Positions 17,606 through 26,764 are shown, counted from the stretch's first letter. The stretch is DNA of 64,000 nt from Streptomyces poonensis (GCF_014650915.1 NZ_BMVW01000020.1:71164-135163), one strand, 5' to 3'. Program-made: numbers and translations. The notes: generated by a model from the sequence alone, not told the origin.

Positions 17606-18618
17606 GCACGGACACCGCCATGACCACCACCACCGCTGCCCTCAGCGCAGGCGAGCGGACGGCACGGAAGGACGACCCCGGGGCGGCACCGCGCAAGCGC
17701 CGCCCGGGGCGGCTGCGCCGCGTCGGACTGCCGTACCTGCTGCTGCTCCCCGCACTGCTGCTCGAACTACTGGTCCACCTGGTGCCGATGGTGATCGGCA
17801 TCGTCGTCAGCTTCAAGGAGCTGACCCAGTTCTACATCCGCGACTGGGGCACCGCGCCCTGGGCCGGCCTCGACAACTTCTCCCTGGCGGTCGACTTCGA
17901 CGCCCCCGTCGGCAAGGCGCTGCTGAGTTCCTTCCTCACCACCTGCCTGTTCACCGTCCTCTCTGTCGGCCTGTGCTGGCTGCTCGGAGCGGCCGCGGCG
18001 ATCTTCATGCAGGAGACCTTCCGCGGCAGAGGCATCCTGCGCACGCTCTTCCTGGTGCCGTACGCACTGCCCGTCTACGCCGCCGTCATCACCTGGGCGT
18101 TCATGTTCCAGCGGGACAACGGCCTGGTGAACCATGTGCTGCACGACCAGCTCGGCCTCACCGACAGCGCCCCGTTCTGGCTGATCGGCGACAACAGCTT
18201 CATCGCCCTGCTCGTCGTCTCGGTGTGGAAGGGCTGGCCCTTCGCCTTCCTCACCCTCATGGCCGGGCTCCAGAACATCCCGAAGGACATCTACGAGGCC
18301 GCCGCCCTCGACGGCGCGGGCGTCTGGCAGCAGGTCCGCCGCATCACCCTGCCGGCGCTGCGCCCCGTCAACCAGGTGCTCGTCCTGGTGCTGTTCCTGT
18401 GGACCTTCAACGACTTCAACACCCCCTTCGTCCTGTTCGGCAAGGCGGCGCCGGAAGCCGCGGACCTGATCTCCATCCACATCTACCAGTCCTCGTTCCA
18501 GACCTGGAACTTCGGGACGGGCTCCGCGATGTCGGTGCTGCTGCTCCTGTTCCTGCTCGTGGTGACGGGCGTCTATCTCCGGTTCACCTCCCGGGGAAGG
18601 AAGGCCGCCGATGCCTAG
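17602..18618 (+). CDS. Sugar ABC permease (MalF-type)
   Basis: 338 residues from GTG 17602, which overlaps the previous stop (GTGA); ATG 17620 is the alternative and neither has a strong ribosome site. A basic cytoplasmic head is followed by six transmembrane helices, and the EAA loop IYEAAALDGAGVWQQVRRITLP sits about two thirds along. Works with the MalG-type partner that starts 8 bases before its own end. No ATP-binding subunit is encoded here. In streptomycetes such importers commonly use the shared ATPase MsiK, encoded elsewhere. Confidence 0.92.
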   Translation: MSTDTAMTTTTAALSAGERTARKDDPGAAPRKRRPGRLRRVGLPYLLLLPALLLELLVHLVPMVIGIVVSFKELTQFYIRDWGTAPWAGLDNFSLAVDFDAPVGKALLSSFLTTCLFTVLSVGLCWLLGAAAAIFMQETFRGRGILRTLFLVPYALPVYAAVITWAFMFQRDNGLVNHVLHDQLGLTDSAPFWLIGDNSFIALLVVSVWKGWPFAFLTLMAGLQNIPKDIYEAAALDGAGVWQQVRRITLPALRPVNQVLVLVLFLWTFNDFNTPFVLFGKAAPEAADLISIHIYQSSFQTWNFGTGSAMSVLLLLFLLVVTGVYLRFTSRGRKAADA

Positions 18619-19486
18619 CCAAGCCGTCCGGCAGCCCCGCTCCCCGATGGCCGCCCCGCGGTCCTTCCTGTGGAGCCGGCGGATCTTCCTGACCCTCCTC
18701 ACCGTCTTCGTGCTGCTGCCGGTGTACGTGATGATCTCCAGCTCGCTGAAGCCGCTGGAGGACGTGTCGGGGAAGTTCGCATGGCTACCCTCGAACCTCA
18801 CCGTCCGTCCGTACGTCGACATCTGGGACACGGTGCCGCTGGCCGACTACTTCATGAACTCGCTGATCGTGGCCGGTGCGGCGACCGTCTGCTCCGTCAC
18901 CATCGCCGTGTTCGCGGCCTACGCGGTCAGCCGCTACTCCTTCCGCGGCAAGCGCGTCTTCACGGTCACCGTCCTGTCGACGCAGATGTTCCCCGGCATC
19001 CTCTTCCTGCTGCCGCTGTTCCTCATCTACGTCAACATCGGCAACGCCACCGGCATCGCGCTCTTCGGCTCCCGCGGCGGCCTGATCCTCACCTACCTCA
19101 CCTTCTCGCTGCCCTTCTCCATCTGGATGCTGATCGGCTACTTCGAGGCGGTGCCCAGAGACCTCGACGAGGCGGCCAAGGTGGACGGCTGCGGGCCGCT
19201 CGGCGCGCTGTTCCGGGTCATCGTGCCCGCGGCGGTCCCCGGCATCGTCGCCGTCGCCGTCTACTCGTTCATGACCGCCTGGGGCGAGGTCCTCTTCGCC
19301 TCCGTCATGACCAACGAGACCACCCGCACCCTCGCCGTCGGCCTGCAGGGCTACTCCACGCAGAACGACGTGTACTGGAACCAGATCATGGCCGCCTCAC
19401 TCGTCGTCAGCGTGCCCGTCGTCGCCGGCTTCCTGCTCTGCCAGCGCTTCCTCGTCGCCGGCCTCACCGCCGGCGCAGTCAAGTAG
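18611..19486 (+). CDS. Sugar ABC permease (MalG-type)
   Basis: 291 residues, overlapping the upstream permease by 8 bp with a strong GGAAGGAAGG ribosome site. Six transmembrane segments, with the EAA loop LDEAAKVDGCGPLGALFRVIV near residue 190. Second half of the transmembrane channel. Followed after 89 bp by the GH1 gene, so the transported disaccharide or oligosaccharide is probably hydrolysed immediately. Confidence 0.93.
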   Translation: MPSQAVRQPRSPMAAPRSFLWSRRIFLTLLTVFVLLPVYVMISSSLKPLEDVSGKFAWLPSNLTVRPYVDIWDTVPLADYFMNSLIVAGAATVCSVTIAVFAAYAVSRYSFRGKRVFTVTVLSTQMFPGILFLLPLFLIYVNIGNATGIALFGSRGGLILTYLTFSLPFSIWMLIGYFEAVPRDLDEAAKVDGCGPLGALFRVIVPAAVPGIVAVAVYSFMTAWGEVLFASVMTNETTRTLAVGLQGYSTQNDVYWNQIMAASLVVSVPVVAGFLLCQRFLVAGLTAGAVK

Positions 19487-19575
19487 CCGCCGGCACCGTC
19501 AAGTATCCGCCGGACTCCACCGGCGCCCCGGTCTCACCCACTCACTGCAGCCCGCTCACTCCGGAAAGGCCCTCC

Positions 19576-20931
19576 GTGTCCGCATCGCTTGACCTCGCCG
19601 CCTTCCCCGCCGACTTCGCCTGGGGCACGGCTACCTCCGCCTACCAGATCGAGGGCGCCGTCGCCGAGGACGGCCGGGCACCGTCGATCTGGGACACCTT
19701 CTCCCACACCCCGGGCAAGGTCGCAGGCGACGACCACGGCGACGTGGCCTGCGACCACTACCACCGGTGGCCCGAGGACATCGCCCTGATGAAGCGGCTC
19801 GGCACCGACGCCTACCGCATGTCCGTCGCCTGGCCCCGCGTGATGCCCGCCGGGAACGGACCGGTCAACGCGGCCGGCCTCGACTTCTACGACCGTCTCG
19901 TCGACGCCCTCCTCGACGCCGGCATCACCCCCAACATCACCCTCTACCACTGGGACCTTCCCCAGGTCCTCCAGGACCGCGGCGGCTGGACCGTACGCGA
20001 CACCGCCGAACACCTCGCCGCCTACGCCTCCGTGGTCGCCGCCCGGCTCGGCGACCGCGTCACCCGGTGGGCCACCCTCAACGAACCGCTCTGCTCCGGC
20101 TGGATCGGCCACCTGGAGGGCCGCATGGCACCCGGCCTGACCGACCTGACCGCCGCCGTGCACGCCTCGTACCACCTGCTGCTCGCCCACGGCCTCACCA
20201 CCCAGGCGGTCCGCGCGGCCGCCCCGGGGGCGCAGATCGGCCTCGTCACCAACCACTCCACCGTCGAGCCCGCCTCGACCCGCCCGGAGGACATCGCGGC
20301 GGCCACCCGCCTGGACGGCCACACCAACCGCTGGTGGCTCGACCCCGTCTACGGCCGCGGCTTCCCCGCCGACATGCGCGAGCTGTACGGCGTGGAGCTG
20401 CCGGAGCGGCCCGGCGACCTGGACACGATCGCCACGCCCCTCGACTGGCACGGCCTCAACTACTACTTCCCGGCGACCGTCACCGACGACCCCCGGGGTC
20501 CCGTCCCGTACGCCCGTGAGGTCCGGCTGCCCGACGCACCGCACACCGGCATGGACTGGCCGATCGACGCCGGGGGCCTGGAGTCCCTGCTGCTGCGCCT
20601 GACCGACGACTACGGAGTCCGCGAGCTGTACGTCACCGAGAACGGCTCCGCGTTCCCGGACACCGTCTCGCCCGACGGCGCCGTCCACGACCCCGGCCGG
20701 ACCCGCTACCTGGAGGAGCACGTGAGCGCCTGCGCCCGGGCGGTCCGCAAGGGTGCGCCGCTGGCCGGCTACTACGTCTGGTCCCTCCTCGACAACTTCG
20801 AGTGGGCCTACGGCTACGACAAGCGCTTCGGCCTCGTCCACGTCGACTACGCGACCCAGACCCGCACCCTCAAGACCAGCGGCCTGCGCTACGCGGAGAT
20901 CATCCGTGCCCACCGGGAGTCCCACGCCTGA
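19576..20931 (+). CDS. GH1 beta-glucosidase
   Basis: 451 residues, cytoplasmic. Clear GH1 signatures: N-terminal FAWGTATSAYQIEGA, acid/base Glu170 in TLNEPL, nucleophile Glu355 in YVTENGS, and the C-terminal SLLDNFEWAYGYDKRFGLVHVDY. Retaining beta-glycosidase acting on short beta-glucosides. GTG 19576 follows GGAAAGG. Last gene of the importer operon; converges on the LacI gene. The arrangement (binding protein, two permeases, GH1, LacI) parallels the cebEFG-bglC-cebR cellobiose locus, but a ROK regulator also flanks it. Confidence 0.95.
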   Translation: MSASLDLAAFPADFAWGTATSAYQIEGAVAEDGRAPSIWDTFSHTPGKVAGDDHGDVACDHYHRWPEDIALMKRLGTDAYRMSVAWPRVMPAGNGPVNAAGLDFYDRLVDALLDAGITPNITLYHWDLPQVLQDRGGWTVRDTAEHLAAYASVVAARLGDRVTRWATLNEPLCSGWIGHLEGRMAPGLTDLTAAVHASYHLLLAHGLTTQAVRAAAPGAQIGLVTNHSTVEPASTRPEDIAAATRLDGHTNRWWLDPVYGRGFPADMRELYGVELPERPGDLDTIATPLDWHGLNYYFPATVTDDPRGPVPYAREVRLPDAPHTGMDWPIDAGGLESLLLRLTDDYGVRELYVTENGSAFPDTVSPDGAVHDPGRTRYLEEHVSACARAVRKGAPLAGYYVWSLLDNFEWAYGYDKRFGLVHVDYATQTRTLKTSGLRYAEIIRAHRESHA

Positions 20932-20948
20932 CCGCGCCGACACCGGGT

Positions 20949-20991
20949 GCCCTGCCGTCGGCTGCCACGAGGACACGCCCGGCGGCAGGGC
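20949..20991. terminator. Hairpin between GH1 and LacI genes
   Basis: GCCCTGCCG (20949-20957) pairs with CGGCAGGGC (20983-20991) across a 25-base loop in the convergent gap. A possible bidirectional terminator; the loop is long. Confidence 0.4.
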
Positions 20992-21023
20992 CGGGCGATG
21001 TCCGCCCCCGGAGAACGCGCCGC

Positions 21024-21077
21024 GCCGGATCAGGCGGACCAGCCGGATCAGGCGGATCAGCCGGATCAGGCGGACTC
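21024..21077. repeat. Three 18-bp tandem repeats
   Basis: GCCGGATCAGGCGGAYCA repeated three times (21024, 21042, 21060). The last copy covers the stop codon of the LacI gene, so slippage here could alter the regulator's C-terminus. Confidence 0.85.
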
Positions 21078-22085
21078 GCGGACGACCAGTTCAGGTTCGA
21101 AGACAAGAGTGCGAGGTTCGGTACGGGTGCCCTTGACCTGCTCGCCCAGCATCCTGGCCATGGCCGCCGCCATGTCCTCCACCGGCTGGCGCACGGTGGT
21201 CAGCGGCGGCCGGCACGTCACCGCGATGCTCGAGTCGTCGAACCCGACGACGGCGACGTCCTCCGGTATGCGCCTGCCCAGTTCCCGCAGGACTTGGCAG
21301 GCGCCCTGGGCCATCAGGTCGTTGGCCGCGAACACGCCGTCCACGTCGGGGTGGTCCCGCAGCAGCGTGGCCATGGCCGTCGCCCCGCTGTCCAGCGTGA
21401 AGACGCCCTCGGCCACGGGAGGGCTGTCATGCCCGGCGCGAGCCAGGGCGTCGCGGAATCCGGCGAGGCGTTCCCGGCCGGCTCTGAGGTCCGGCGGAGC
21501 GCTGATCGCCGCGATACGGCGGCAGCCGCGGGCCAGGAGATGCTCTCCGGCCAGGCGTCCCCCCGCGTAGTGGTCCAGATCGACGCAACTGGCCGGTGTC
21601 GCCCGGGCGGGACGTGCGAACAGCACCGTGGGGACGCGGGCGGAGAGGAGCATGTCCGGCAGAGGGTCGTCCGGTTGCACGGAGACCACCAGCGCACCGT
21701 CCGCGCTGCCCTGCCGCACGTAGTCGACCACCTGCTTCCTGGCTGCCTCCGACTCGGCGAACAGCAGCACCGGTTGCATCGCGCGTGCCCGGAGATATCC
21801 CAAGGCGCCGTTGACGACGCGACCGAAGAACGGGTCGGCGAACACGCGGCCGGCGAAGGCGTCGCCCGCACCGGAGACGATGAGCGCCACCGTTCCGGTG
21901 CGTCGGGTGACCAACGCCCTCGCCGCGCGGTTCGGCGTGTAGCCCGTCCGTTCGATCGCGCTGCGGACCAGCTCCTGGATGCTGGGATCGACGTTGCGCA
22001 CGCCGTTCACGACCCGCGACACAGTGGCGCGGGAGACCCCCGCCTCCCGCGCGACATCCTCCAGCGTCGGGGCCTGCCTGTTCAT
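21066..22085 (-). CDS. LacI-family transcriptional regulator
   Basis: 339 residues. The N-terminal helix-turn-helix TLEDVAREAGVSRATVSRVV and hinge helix (YTPNRAARALVTRRTGTVAL) precede a periplasmic-binding-like effector domain (VFAANDLMAQGACQVLRELG, VAVVGFDDSSIAV). ATG 22085 has no Shine-Dalgarno in the preceding bases, which suggests leaderless translation. It converges on the GH1 gene and is the natural candidate to read the GAGCGCTC palindrome near 6251 and to control the glycan island; target sites must be tested. Confidence 0.92.
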   Translation of the reverse strand: MNRQAPTLEDVAREAGVSRATVSRVVNGVRNVDPSIQELVRSAIERTGYTPNRAARALVTRRTGTVALIVSGAGDAFAGRVFADPFFGRVVNGALGYLRARAMQPVLLFAESEAARKQVVDYVRQGSADGALVVSVQPDDPLPDMLLSARVPTVLFARPARATPASCVDLDHYAGGRLAGEHLLARGCRRIAAISAPPDLRAGRERLAGFRDALARAGHDSPPVAEGVFTLDSGATAMATLLRDHPDVDGVFAANDLMAQGACQVLRELGRRIPEDVAVVGFDDSSIAVTCRPPLTTVRQPVEDMAAAMARMLGEQVKGTRTEPRTLVFEPELVVRESA

Positions 22086-22329
22086 AGGGGGAACTCTAAC
22101 GCCGGGCACTCTCACGGGCACAGAGCGGCAGACCGTCCTCCGGGGTACGCCCGACGCCGACCGAACCGGCGCAGTACCACCTGTCCCGGGGGCGAGGAAG
22201 GGAGCGACGAACAGCCTTCGGGCTGACGGGCGGCCGAACGACATGCCCGGACCCACAGGACAACGCCGACGGTGGCGATACCGGGCCCGACTGCGCCGCG
22301 CGGCAGCGGGTCTCCTCGCACCCGTCTGC

Positions 22330-22502
22330 CCTGGGCGAACTGTACGCAGCGCGGAGTCCCTGCGCTCGGCGGGCAGCGCGGATCCCAGGGCCTGGATCTG
22401 CTCGGTGACGCTCGACTGGGCGTAGTGCAGTTCGGCGGCGGCCCGAGTGAAGTCGAGCGTGCGTGCCACGGTCCGGAACGTCCGCGGGTGACGCGGTCCC
22501 AC
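22330..22502 (-). pseudogene. LysR-family regulator stump
   Basis: The minus strand encodes only the LysR winged-helix start: FRTVARTLDFTRAAAELHYA, followed by QSSVTEQIQALGSAL. It then runs into sequence with no LysR similarity and finally into the LacI frame. The effector domain is missing, so it is a 5' remnant. Confidence 0.75.
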
Positions 22503-22521
22503 GGCCTCCGCCCTTCTGATC

Positions 22522-22552
22522 GGCTCTGCCGATGGCCGTCATCGGCAGAGCC
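22522..22552. other. 13-bp perfect inverted repeat
   Basis: Arms GGCTCTGCCGATG (22522-22534) and its complement (22540-22552), loop of five, with a third half-copy at 22556. It lies just upstream of the LysR stump and could be its operator or an old terminator. The rest of 22553-22860 shows no gene. Confidence 0.6.
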
Positions 22553-22872
22553 CGCTTCTGCCGATGACGGGGGCGGTCTCCGCGGTCGTGACGGTCGCCG
22601 CCGCATGGGTCCTGGTCGTCGTCCCGACGCTCCGGAGCACGACGTCAGGATGCGGGACGTGACGATCCCGGGCCTGGTGACGAGGCCGGCCGGACTCCTG
22701 CTGGGCCGACTGGGCAGCGTCACGGATCCGCGCCGGCCGGCAGGCGACGTACCGGGCACAGAGCGCCGCAGGGAACCGGACACTGTCGGACCCGTCCGCG
22801 TGCCGCCCGCCGATGACTTCCGGCGGGCCGCACGGTCGTATCCGGTACATGCACCCGGATGCGGAGGACACC

Positions 22873-23481
22873 ATGCCACGGAAGATCATCGCCAGCCTGT
22901 TCATCTCGCTCGACGGCGTCGTCGAGGCGCCCGACCAGTGGCACTTCCCGTACTTCGACGACGAGATGGGAGCCGCCGTCGGCGCGGGCCTGAACACCAC
23001 GGAGGTCCTGCTCTTCGGCCGCAGGACGTACGACAGCTTCGCCGGCGCCTGGCCCGGGCGGGAGGCGGCGGGCGGCGAGGACGCGGGCTTCGCCAAGCAG
23101 CTCGGCGACATGCGGAAGATCGTGTTCTCACGTCGGCGGCTCGACCTGCGATGGCGGAACTCCGAGCAGGCGCAGGGCGACGTCGCCGAGGTCGCCGCCG
23201 CGCTGAAGAGCGAGCCGGGCGGTGACATTTCGCTGAGCGGCTCGGTCTCCGTCGTCCGCCAGCTGCTGGCCGCGGGCCTCCTCGACGAACTGCGCCTCCT
23301 CGTCCACCCCATCGCCGTACGCACGGGCATGCGCCTCTTCGACGAGGGCGAGCCTTCCATCCCGCTGAAGCTGCTGAAGTCGGAGACGTTCACCACGGGC
23401 GTGCTGGACCTCGTGTACGGGCCCGACACCGCGCCGCCGACGGGCGGTTACGAGGAGGCCGTCGCCACGCTCGGGAAGTGA
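22873..23481 (+). CDS. RibD C-terminal/dihydrofolate reductase-like protein
   Basis: 202 residues. DHFR-fold pattern: KIIASLFISLDGVVEAPDQW, LLFGRRTYDSFAGAWP, and LSGSVSVVRQLLAAGLLDEL followed by HPIAVRTGMRLFDEG. This is the common actinobacterial family of RibD-domain NADPH reductases of unknown substrate, distinct from true folate DHFR. ATG 22873 has GCGGAGG at good spacing; the longer upstream frame is unsupported. Monocistronic. Confidence 0.88.
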   Translation: MPRKIIASLFISLDGVVEAPDQWHFPYFDDEMGAAVGAGLNTTEVLLFGRRTYDSFAGAWPGREAAGGEDAGFAKQLGDMRKIVFSRRRLDLRWRNSEQAQGDVAEVAAALKSEPGGDISLSGSVSVVRQLLAAGLLDELRLLVHPIAVRTGMRLFDEGEPSIPLKLLKSETFTTGVLDLVYGPDTAPPTGGYEEAVATLGK

Positions 23482-23925
23482 GGGCCACCGCGGAAGACGG
23501 AGGCCGGCTGCCCCAGAGCTCCCCCGGTGCCGCCCCGCACGGTTCACCGACCGGCTCATGCTCACGAGCAGCGTCCGGTGACGCTCCCGGCAAGTGTGCC
23601 GGCCGTGGGGACGGCGCTGGCCAGGTGGGCAGCGCCACGGATCGGGGCCCCTGATGCGGCACACCCGAGAAAGTCACGAGGCGTTCCAGCTGACAGTGAC
23701 ATCCACCCGGTTTCTGCTACCGCAGATCTTCTTCCACCCTTGTGCAGCATCTGTGGAGACATACTCGACGCCCGCGAGAGGTTCGGTGCGATCAGTCAGC
23801 AGAACAGCCTCTCTGCGCCCGGCGCTGTTACTGCACACGACGCAGGGAGCTATATCCCGAAATGCGCATTCTCCGTCCGGGCGGAATACTCGTCCTTCCG
23901 CATGCTCGAAAAGAATGGACGGACC
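23482..23925. other. Intergenic region with possible promoter
   Basis: 444 bp without a recognisable gene and somewhat less GC-rich than average. A good -10 (TATATC, 23851-23856) lies 17 bases after a poor -35 (TTACTG, 23828). It could drive the ubiX-ubiX-ubiD operon. Confidence 0.35.
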
Positions 23926-24582
23926 ATGACGGAGCAGCGCACCATCACCCTCGCCGTCACCGGCGCCGGCGGTACCCGCATGGCCCGCCACGTGCTGTCC
24001 GCGCTGGAGCGCGACGACCGCGTGGCCCATGTCGACCTGCTCGTCTCGCCCAACGGGCGCAAGCTCGTCGCCCACGAGTTCGGCGGCGCCGAGGACGGTG
24101 ACCCGGTGACCACCCTGCTGGGGAGGCCCACCGGCAAGGTGACCGTCTGGGACAGTGACACCTGGGAGGGCCCGCACACCTCCGGCAGCTACCCGAGTTG
24201 GGGCATGATCGTCGTACCGTGCTCGCTCGGCACGGTCGGCCGTATCGCGCAGGGACAGGCCACCGCACTGATCGAACGCGCCGCCGACATCTGCCTCAAG
24301 GAACGGCGCCCGCTGGTGCTGTGCGTGCGCGAGACCCCGTTCAATCTCATCCATCTGCGCAACATGGCCCAGGTGACGGAGGCCGGCGGCATCGTCTACC
24401 CGATGATCCCGACGTACTACAACCTGCCCGAGACCGTTGAGCAGATGTTCGAGGAGTTCACCGAGCGGCTGCTGGGCTTCGTCGGCCTGGACCAGACCGA
24501 CTACTACACCTGGCAGGAAGGCGGCAGCCGGGCCTCCGTCGAGCGGGCCGCCGCCCGTACGGCGCGGGGAGCGGACGCGTGA
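23926..24582 (+). CDS. UbiX-like flavoprotein, divergent paralogue
   Basis: 218 residues, flavodoxin-like fold of the UbiX/flavin prenyltransferase family. Visible: LAVTGAGGTRMARHVLSAL at the flavin phosphate loop, WGMIVVPCSLGTVGRIAQG, and KERRPLVLCVRETPFNLIHL, which keeps the two arginine-bearing segments of UbiX. The serine of the usual GASG loop is replaced (GAGG), unlike the next gene. Start at 23926 chosen by protein fit; 23902 is possible. Its stop overlaps the next start (GTGA). It may bind flavin without full prenyltransferase activity, or act as an accessory to the UbiX/UbiD pair. Confidence 0.82.
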   Translation: MTEQRTITLAVTGAGGTRMARHVLSALERDDRVAHVDLLVSPNGRKLVAHEFGGAEDGDPVTTLLGRPTGKVTVWDSDTWEGPHTSGSYPSWGMIVVPCSLGTVGRIAQGQATALIERAADICLKERRPLVLCVRETPFNLIHLRNMAQVTEAGGIVYPMIPTYYNLPETVEQMFEEFTERLLGFVGLDQTDYYTWQEGGSRASVERAAARTARGADA

Positions 24583-25193
24583 CCACCCGGCTCGTCGTCG
24601 GGATGACCGGGGCCAGCGGCGCGCCCATCGGGGTCCGGCTGCTGGAAGTTCTGCGCGGACTCGACGGAGTGGAAACCCACCTGGTGCTGTCCCGCTGGGC
24701 CCGCACCACCATCGAGCTGGAGACCCCCTACAGCGCCCGTGAGGTGGCCAAGCTCGCCGACGTGGTGTACAGCCCCGGCGACCAGGCCGCCGCCGTGTCC
24801 TCCGGCTCCTTCCCGACCGACGGCATGGTCATCGTGCCGTGCAGCATGAAGACGGTCGCCGGTATCCGCACGGGGTACGCCGACGGGCTCATCGGGCGGG
24901 CCGCCGACGTCACCCTCAAGGAGCGGCGGCGCCTGGTCCTCGTACCGCGCGAGACACCACTGAGCGAGGTCCACCTGGACAACCTGCTCGCCCTGGCCCG
25001 GATGGGCGCGGTGGTGGTGCCGCCGGTGCCCGCCTTCTACAACCGGCCCGAGACCATCGACGACCTCGTCGACCATCTCGTGGCCCGTGTCCTGGACCAG
25101 CTGGACCTCGTCACCGACCACCCCGGCCGTTGGACCGGCCTGTCCACGGCGCGCGGCGAGGCGGGCCCGGACGCCGGTGCCGTCCCGTCCTGA
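24579..25193 (+). CDS. UbiX flavin prenyltransferase (VdcB-like)
   Basis: 204 residues. Canonical UbiX: LVVGMTGASGAPIGVRLLE with the active-site serine, MVIVPCSMKTVAGIRTGYAD, KERRRLVLVPRETPLSEVHL, and the ending PPVPAFYNRPETIDDLVDHL. UbiX proteins attach dimethylallyl phosphate to FMN to make prenylated FMN, the cofactor of UbiD decarboxylases. Translationally coupled to the preceding paralogue and followed after 42 bp by ubiD, so this copy almost certainly serves that enzyme. Confidence 0.93.
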   Translation: MTTRLVVGMTGASGAPIGVRLLEVLRGLDGVETHLVLSRWARTTIELETPYSAREVAKLADVVYSPGDQAAAVSSGSFPTDGMVIVPCSMKTVAGIRTGYADGLIGRAADVTLKERRRLVLVPRETPLSEVHLDNLLALARMGAVVVPPVPAFYNRPETIDDLVDHLVARVLDQLDLVTDHPGRWTGLSTARGEAGPDAGAVPS

Positions 25194-25235
25194 CCTCCCC
25201 AGCGCTGCCGTTCCGTTCCGACCTGGAGTCGTGCC

Positions 25236-26720
25236 ATGTCCGACCAGCCCGCCCCCGTCAACGACCTGCGCTCGGCCCTGGCCCTGCTGGAGCGGCACCC
25301 GGGCCAGCTGCACACCACCGACCACCCCATCGACCCCTACGGCGAACTGGCCGGCGTGTACAAACGCGTCGGCGCCGGCGGCACCGTGGAGCGGCCGACC
25401 CGGGTCGGTCCGGCCATGCTCTTCGAGAACGTCAAGGGCTACCCCGGCGCCCGCATCCTGGTCGGCCTGCTCGCCAGCCGGAACCGGGTCGGCCTGCTGC
25501 TGGACTGCCCGCCGCGCGAGCTGACCCGGCGGATGACCGACGCGGTCCGCAACCCCGTCGAGCCGGTGTTCGTCGGCGCCGACCAGTCCCCCTGCCAGGA
25601 GGTCGTGCACCGCGCCGACGCCGACGGCTTCGACCTGCGCACCCTGCTGCCCGCCCCCACCAACACCGACCAGGACGCCGGCCCCTACTTCTGCGAGGCC
25701 CTGGTCCTCGGCTCCGACCCCGACACCGGGCACACCGACGTCACCATCCACCGGCTCTGCGTGCAGGACAAGGACGAGATCTCCATCTTCTTCGCGCCCG
25801 GCCGGCACATCGACGCCTTCCGCAAGAAGGCCGAGGCCCGGGGCAAGGCCCTGCCGGTCTCCATCAACATCGGCCTCGACCCGGCCGTCTACCTCGGCAC
25901 CTCCTTCGAGGCCCCCACCACACCGCTCGGCTTCGACGAGCTGACCATCGGCGGCTCCCTGCGCGGCGAGGGCGTCCAGCTCGTCGACTGCCTGACGGTC
26001 GACCAGAAGGCCATCGCCCGCGCGGAGATCGTCATCGAGGGCGAGATCCTGCCCGAGGTGCGGGTCGCCGAGGACCAGAACACCAACACCGGGCACGCCA
26101 TGCCCGAGTTCCCCGGCTACGACGGGCCCGCCAACCCCTCCCTGCCGGTCATCAAGGTCAAGGCCGTCACCACCCGCAAGGACGCCATCGTGCAGACCCT
26201 GGTCGGCCCCGGCGAGGAGCATGTCTCGCTGGCGGGCATCCCCACCGAGGCGGCGGTGCTGCGCATGTGCGAGGACGAGTACCCCGGCTTCGTGCAGCAG
26301 ACGTACGCCCACTCCTCCGGCGGCGGCAAGTTCCTCCAGGTCGTCCAGGTGAAGAAGACCAGCGACTTCGACGACGGGCGGGCCCGCCAGGTCGGCGTCC
26401 TCGCCCTCGGCATCTACACCGAGCTCAAACACGTCGTCCTGGTCGACGAGGACGTCGACCCCTTCGACACCGAGGACGTGCTCTGGGCGATGACCACCCG
26501 CTTCCAGGCCGACAAGGACCTGGTCGTCCTCCCCGGAGTCGCCGGACACGTCCTCGATCCCTCCCAGACCCCGCAGTACAACCCGGCCCTGCCCGCCAAG
26601 GGCGTCACCGCCAAGATGGTCTACGACGCCACCCGGCCGTACGGCCTGCGGGACATGTTCACCCGGGCCAGGTTCCGGGACGTCGACCCCAGACCCTGGT
26701 ACCCCGACTACGAGGAATGA
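25236..26720 (+). CDS. UbiD-family prenylated-FMN decarboxylase (VdcC/LpdC-like)
   Basis: 494 residues. UbiD hallmarks: AMLFENVKGYPGARILVGLL, NTDQDAGPYFCEALVLG, SINIGLDPAVYLGTSFEAP, LDCLTVDQKAIARAEIVIEG and VVLVDEDVDPFDTEDVLWAM. The enzyme removes carboxyl groups non-oxidatively from aromatic or unsaturated acids using prenylated FMN. Length and operon match the hydroxyarylic acid decarboxylases (vanillate/4-hydroxybenzoate VdcBC, gallate LpdBC) better than UbiD of ubiquinone synthesis. The convergent tannase gene points to gallate or protocatechuate, which is inference. Confidence 0.92.
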   Translation: MSDQPAPVNDLRSALALLERHPGQLHTTDHPIDPYGELAGVYKRVGAGGTVERPTRVGPAMLFENVKGYPGARILVGLLASRNRVGLLLDCPPRELTRRMTDAVRNPVEPVFVGADQSPCQEVVHRADADGFDLRTLLPAPTNTDQDAGPYFCEALVLGSDPDTGHTDVTIHRLCVQDKDEISIFFAPGRHIDAFRKKAEARGKALPVSINIGLDPAVYLGTSFEAPTTPLGFDELTIGGSLRGEGVQLVDCLTVDQKAIARAEIVIEGEILPEVRVAEDQNTNTGHAMPEFPGYDGPANPSLPVIKVKAVTTRKDAIVQTLVGPGEEHVSLAGIPTEAAVLRMCEDEYPGFVQQTYAHSSGGGKFLQVVQVKKTSDFDDGRARQVGVLALGIYTELKHVVLVDEDVDPFDTEDVLWAMTTRFQADKDLVVLPGVAGHVLDPSQTPQYNPALPAKGVTAKMVYDATRPYGLRDMFTRARFRDVDPRPWYPDYEE

Positions 26721-26732
26721 CGGTCTTCCCGA

Positions 26733-26764
26733 CCGCCCCGTCCCGGCCCGGCGGGACGGGGCGG
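26733..26764. terminator. Bidirectional terminator between ubiD and tannase
   Basis: Perfect 12-bp stem (26733-26744 with 26753-26764), 8-base loop, filling most of the 61-bp gap between two convergent stop codons. Confidence 0.85.
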
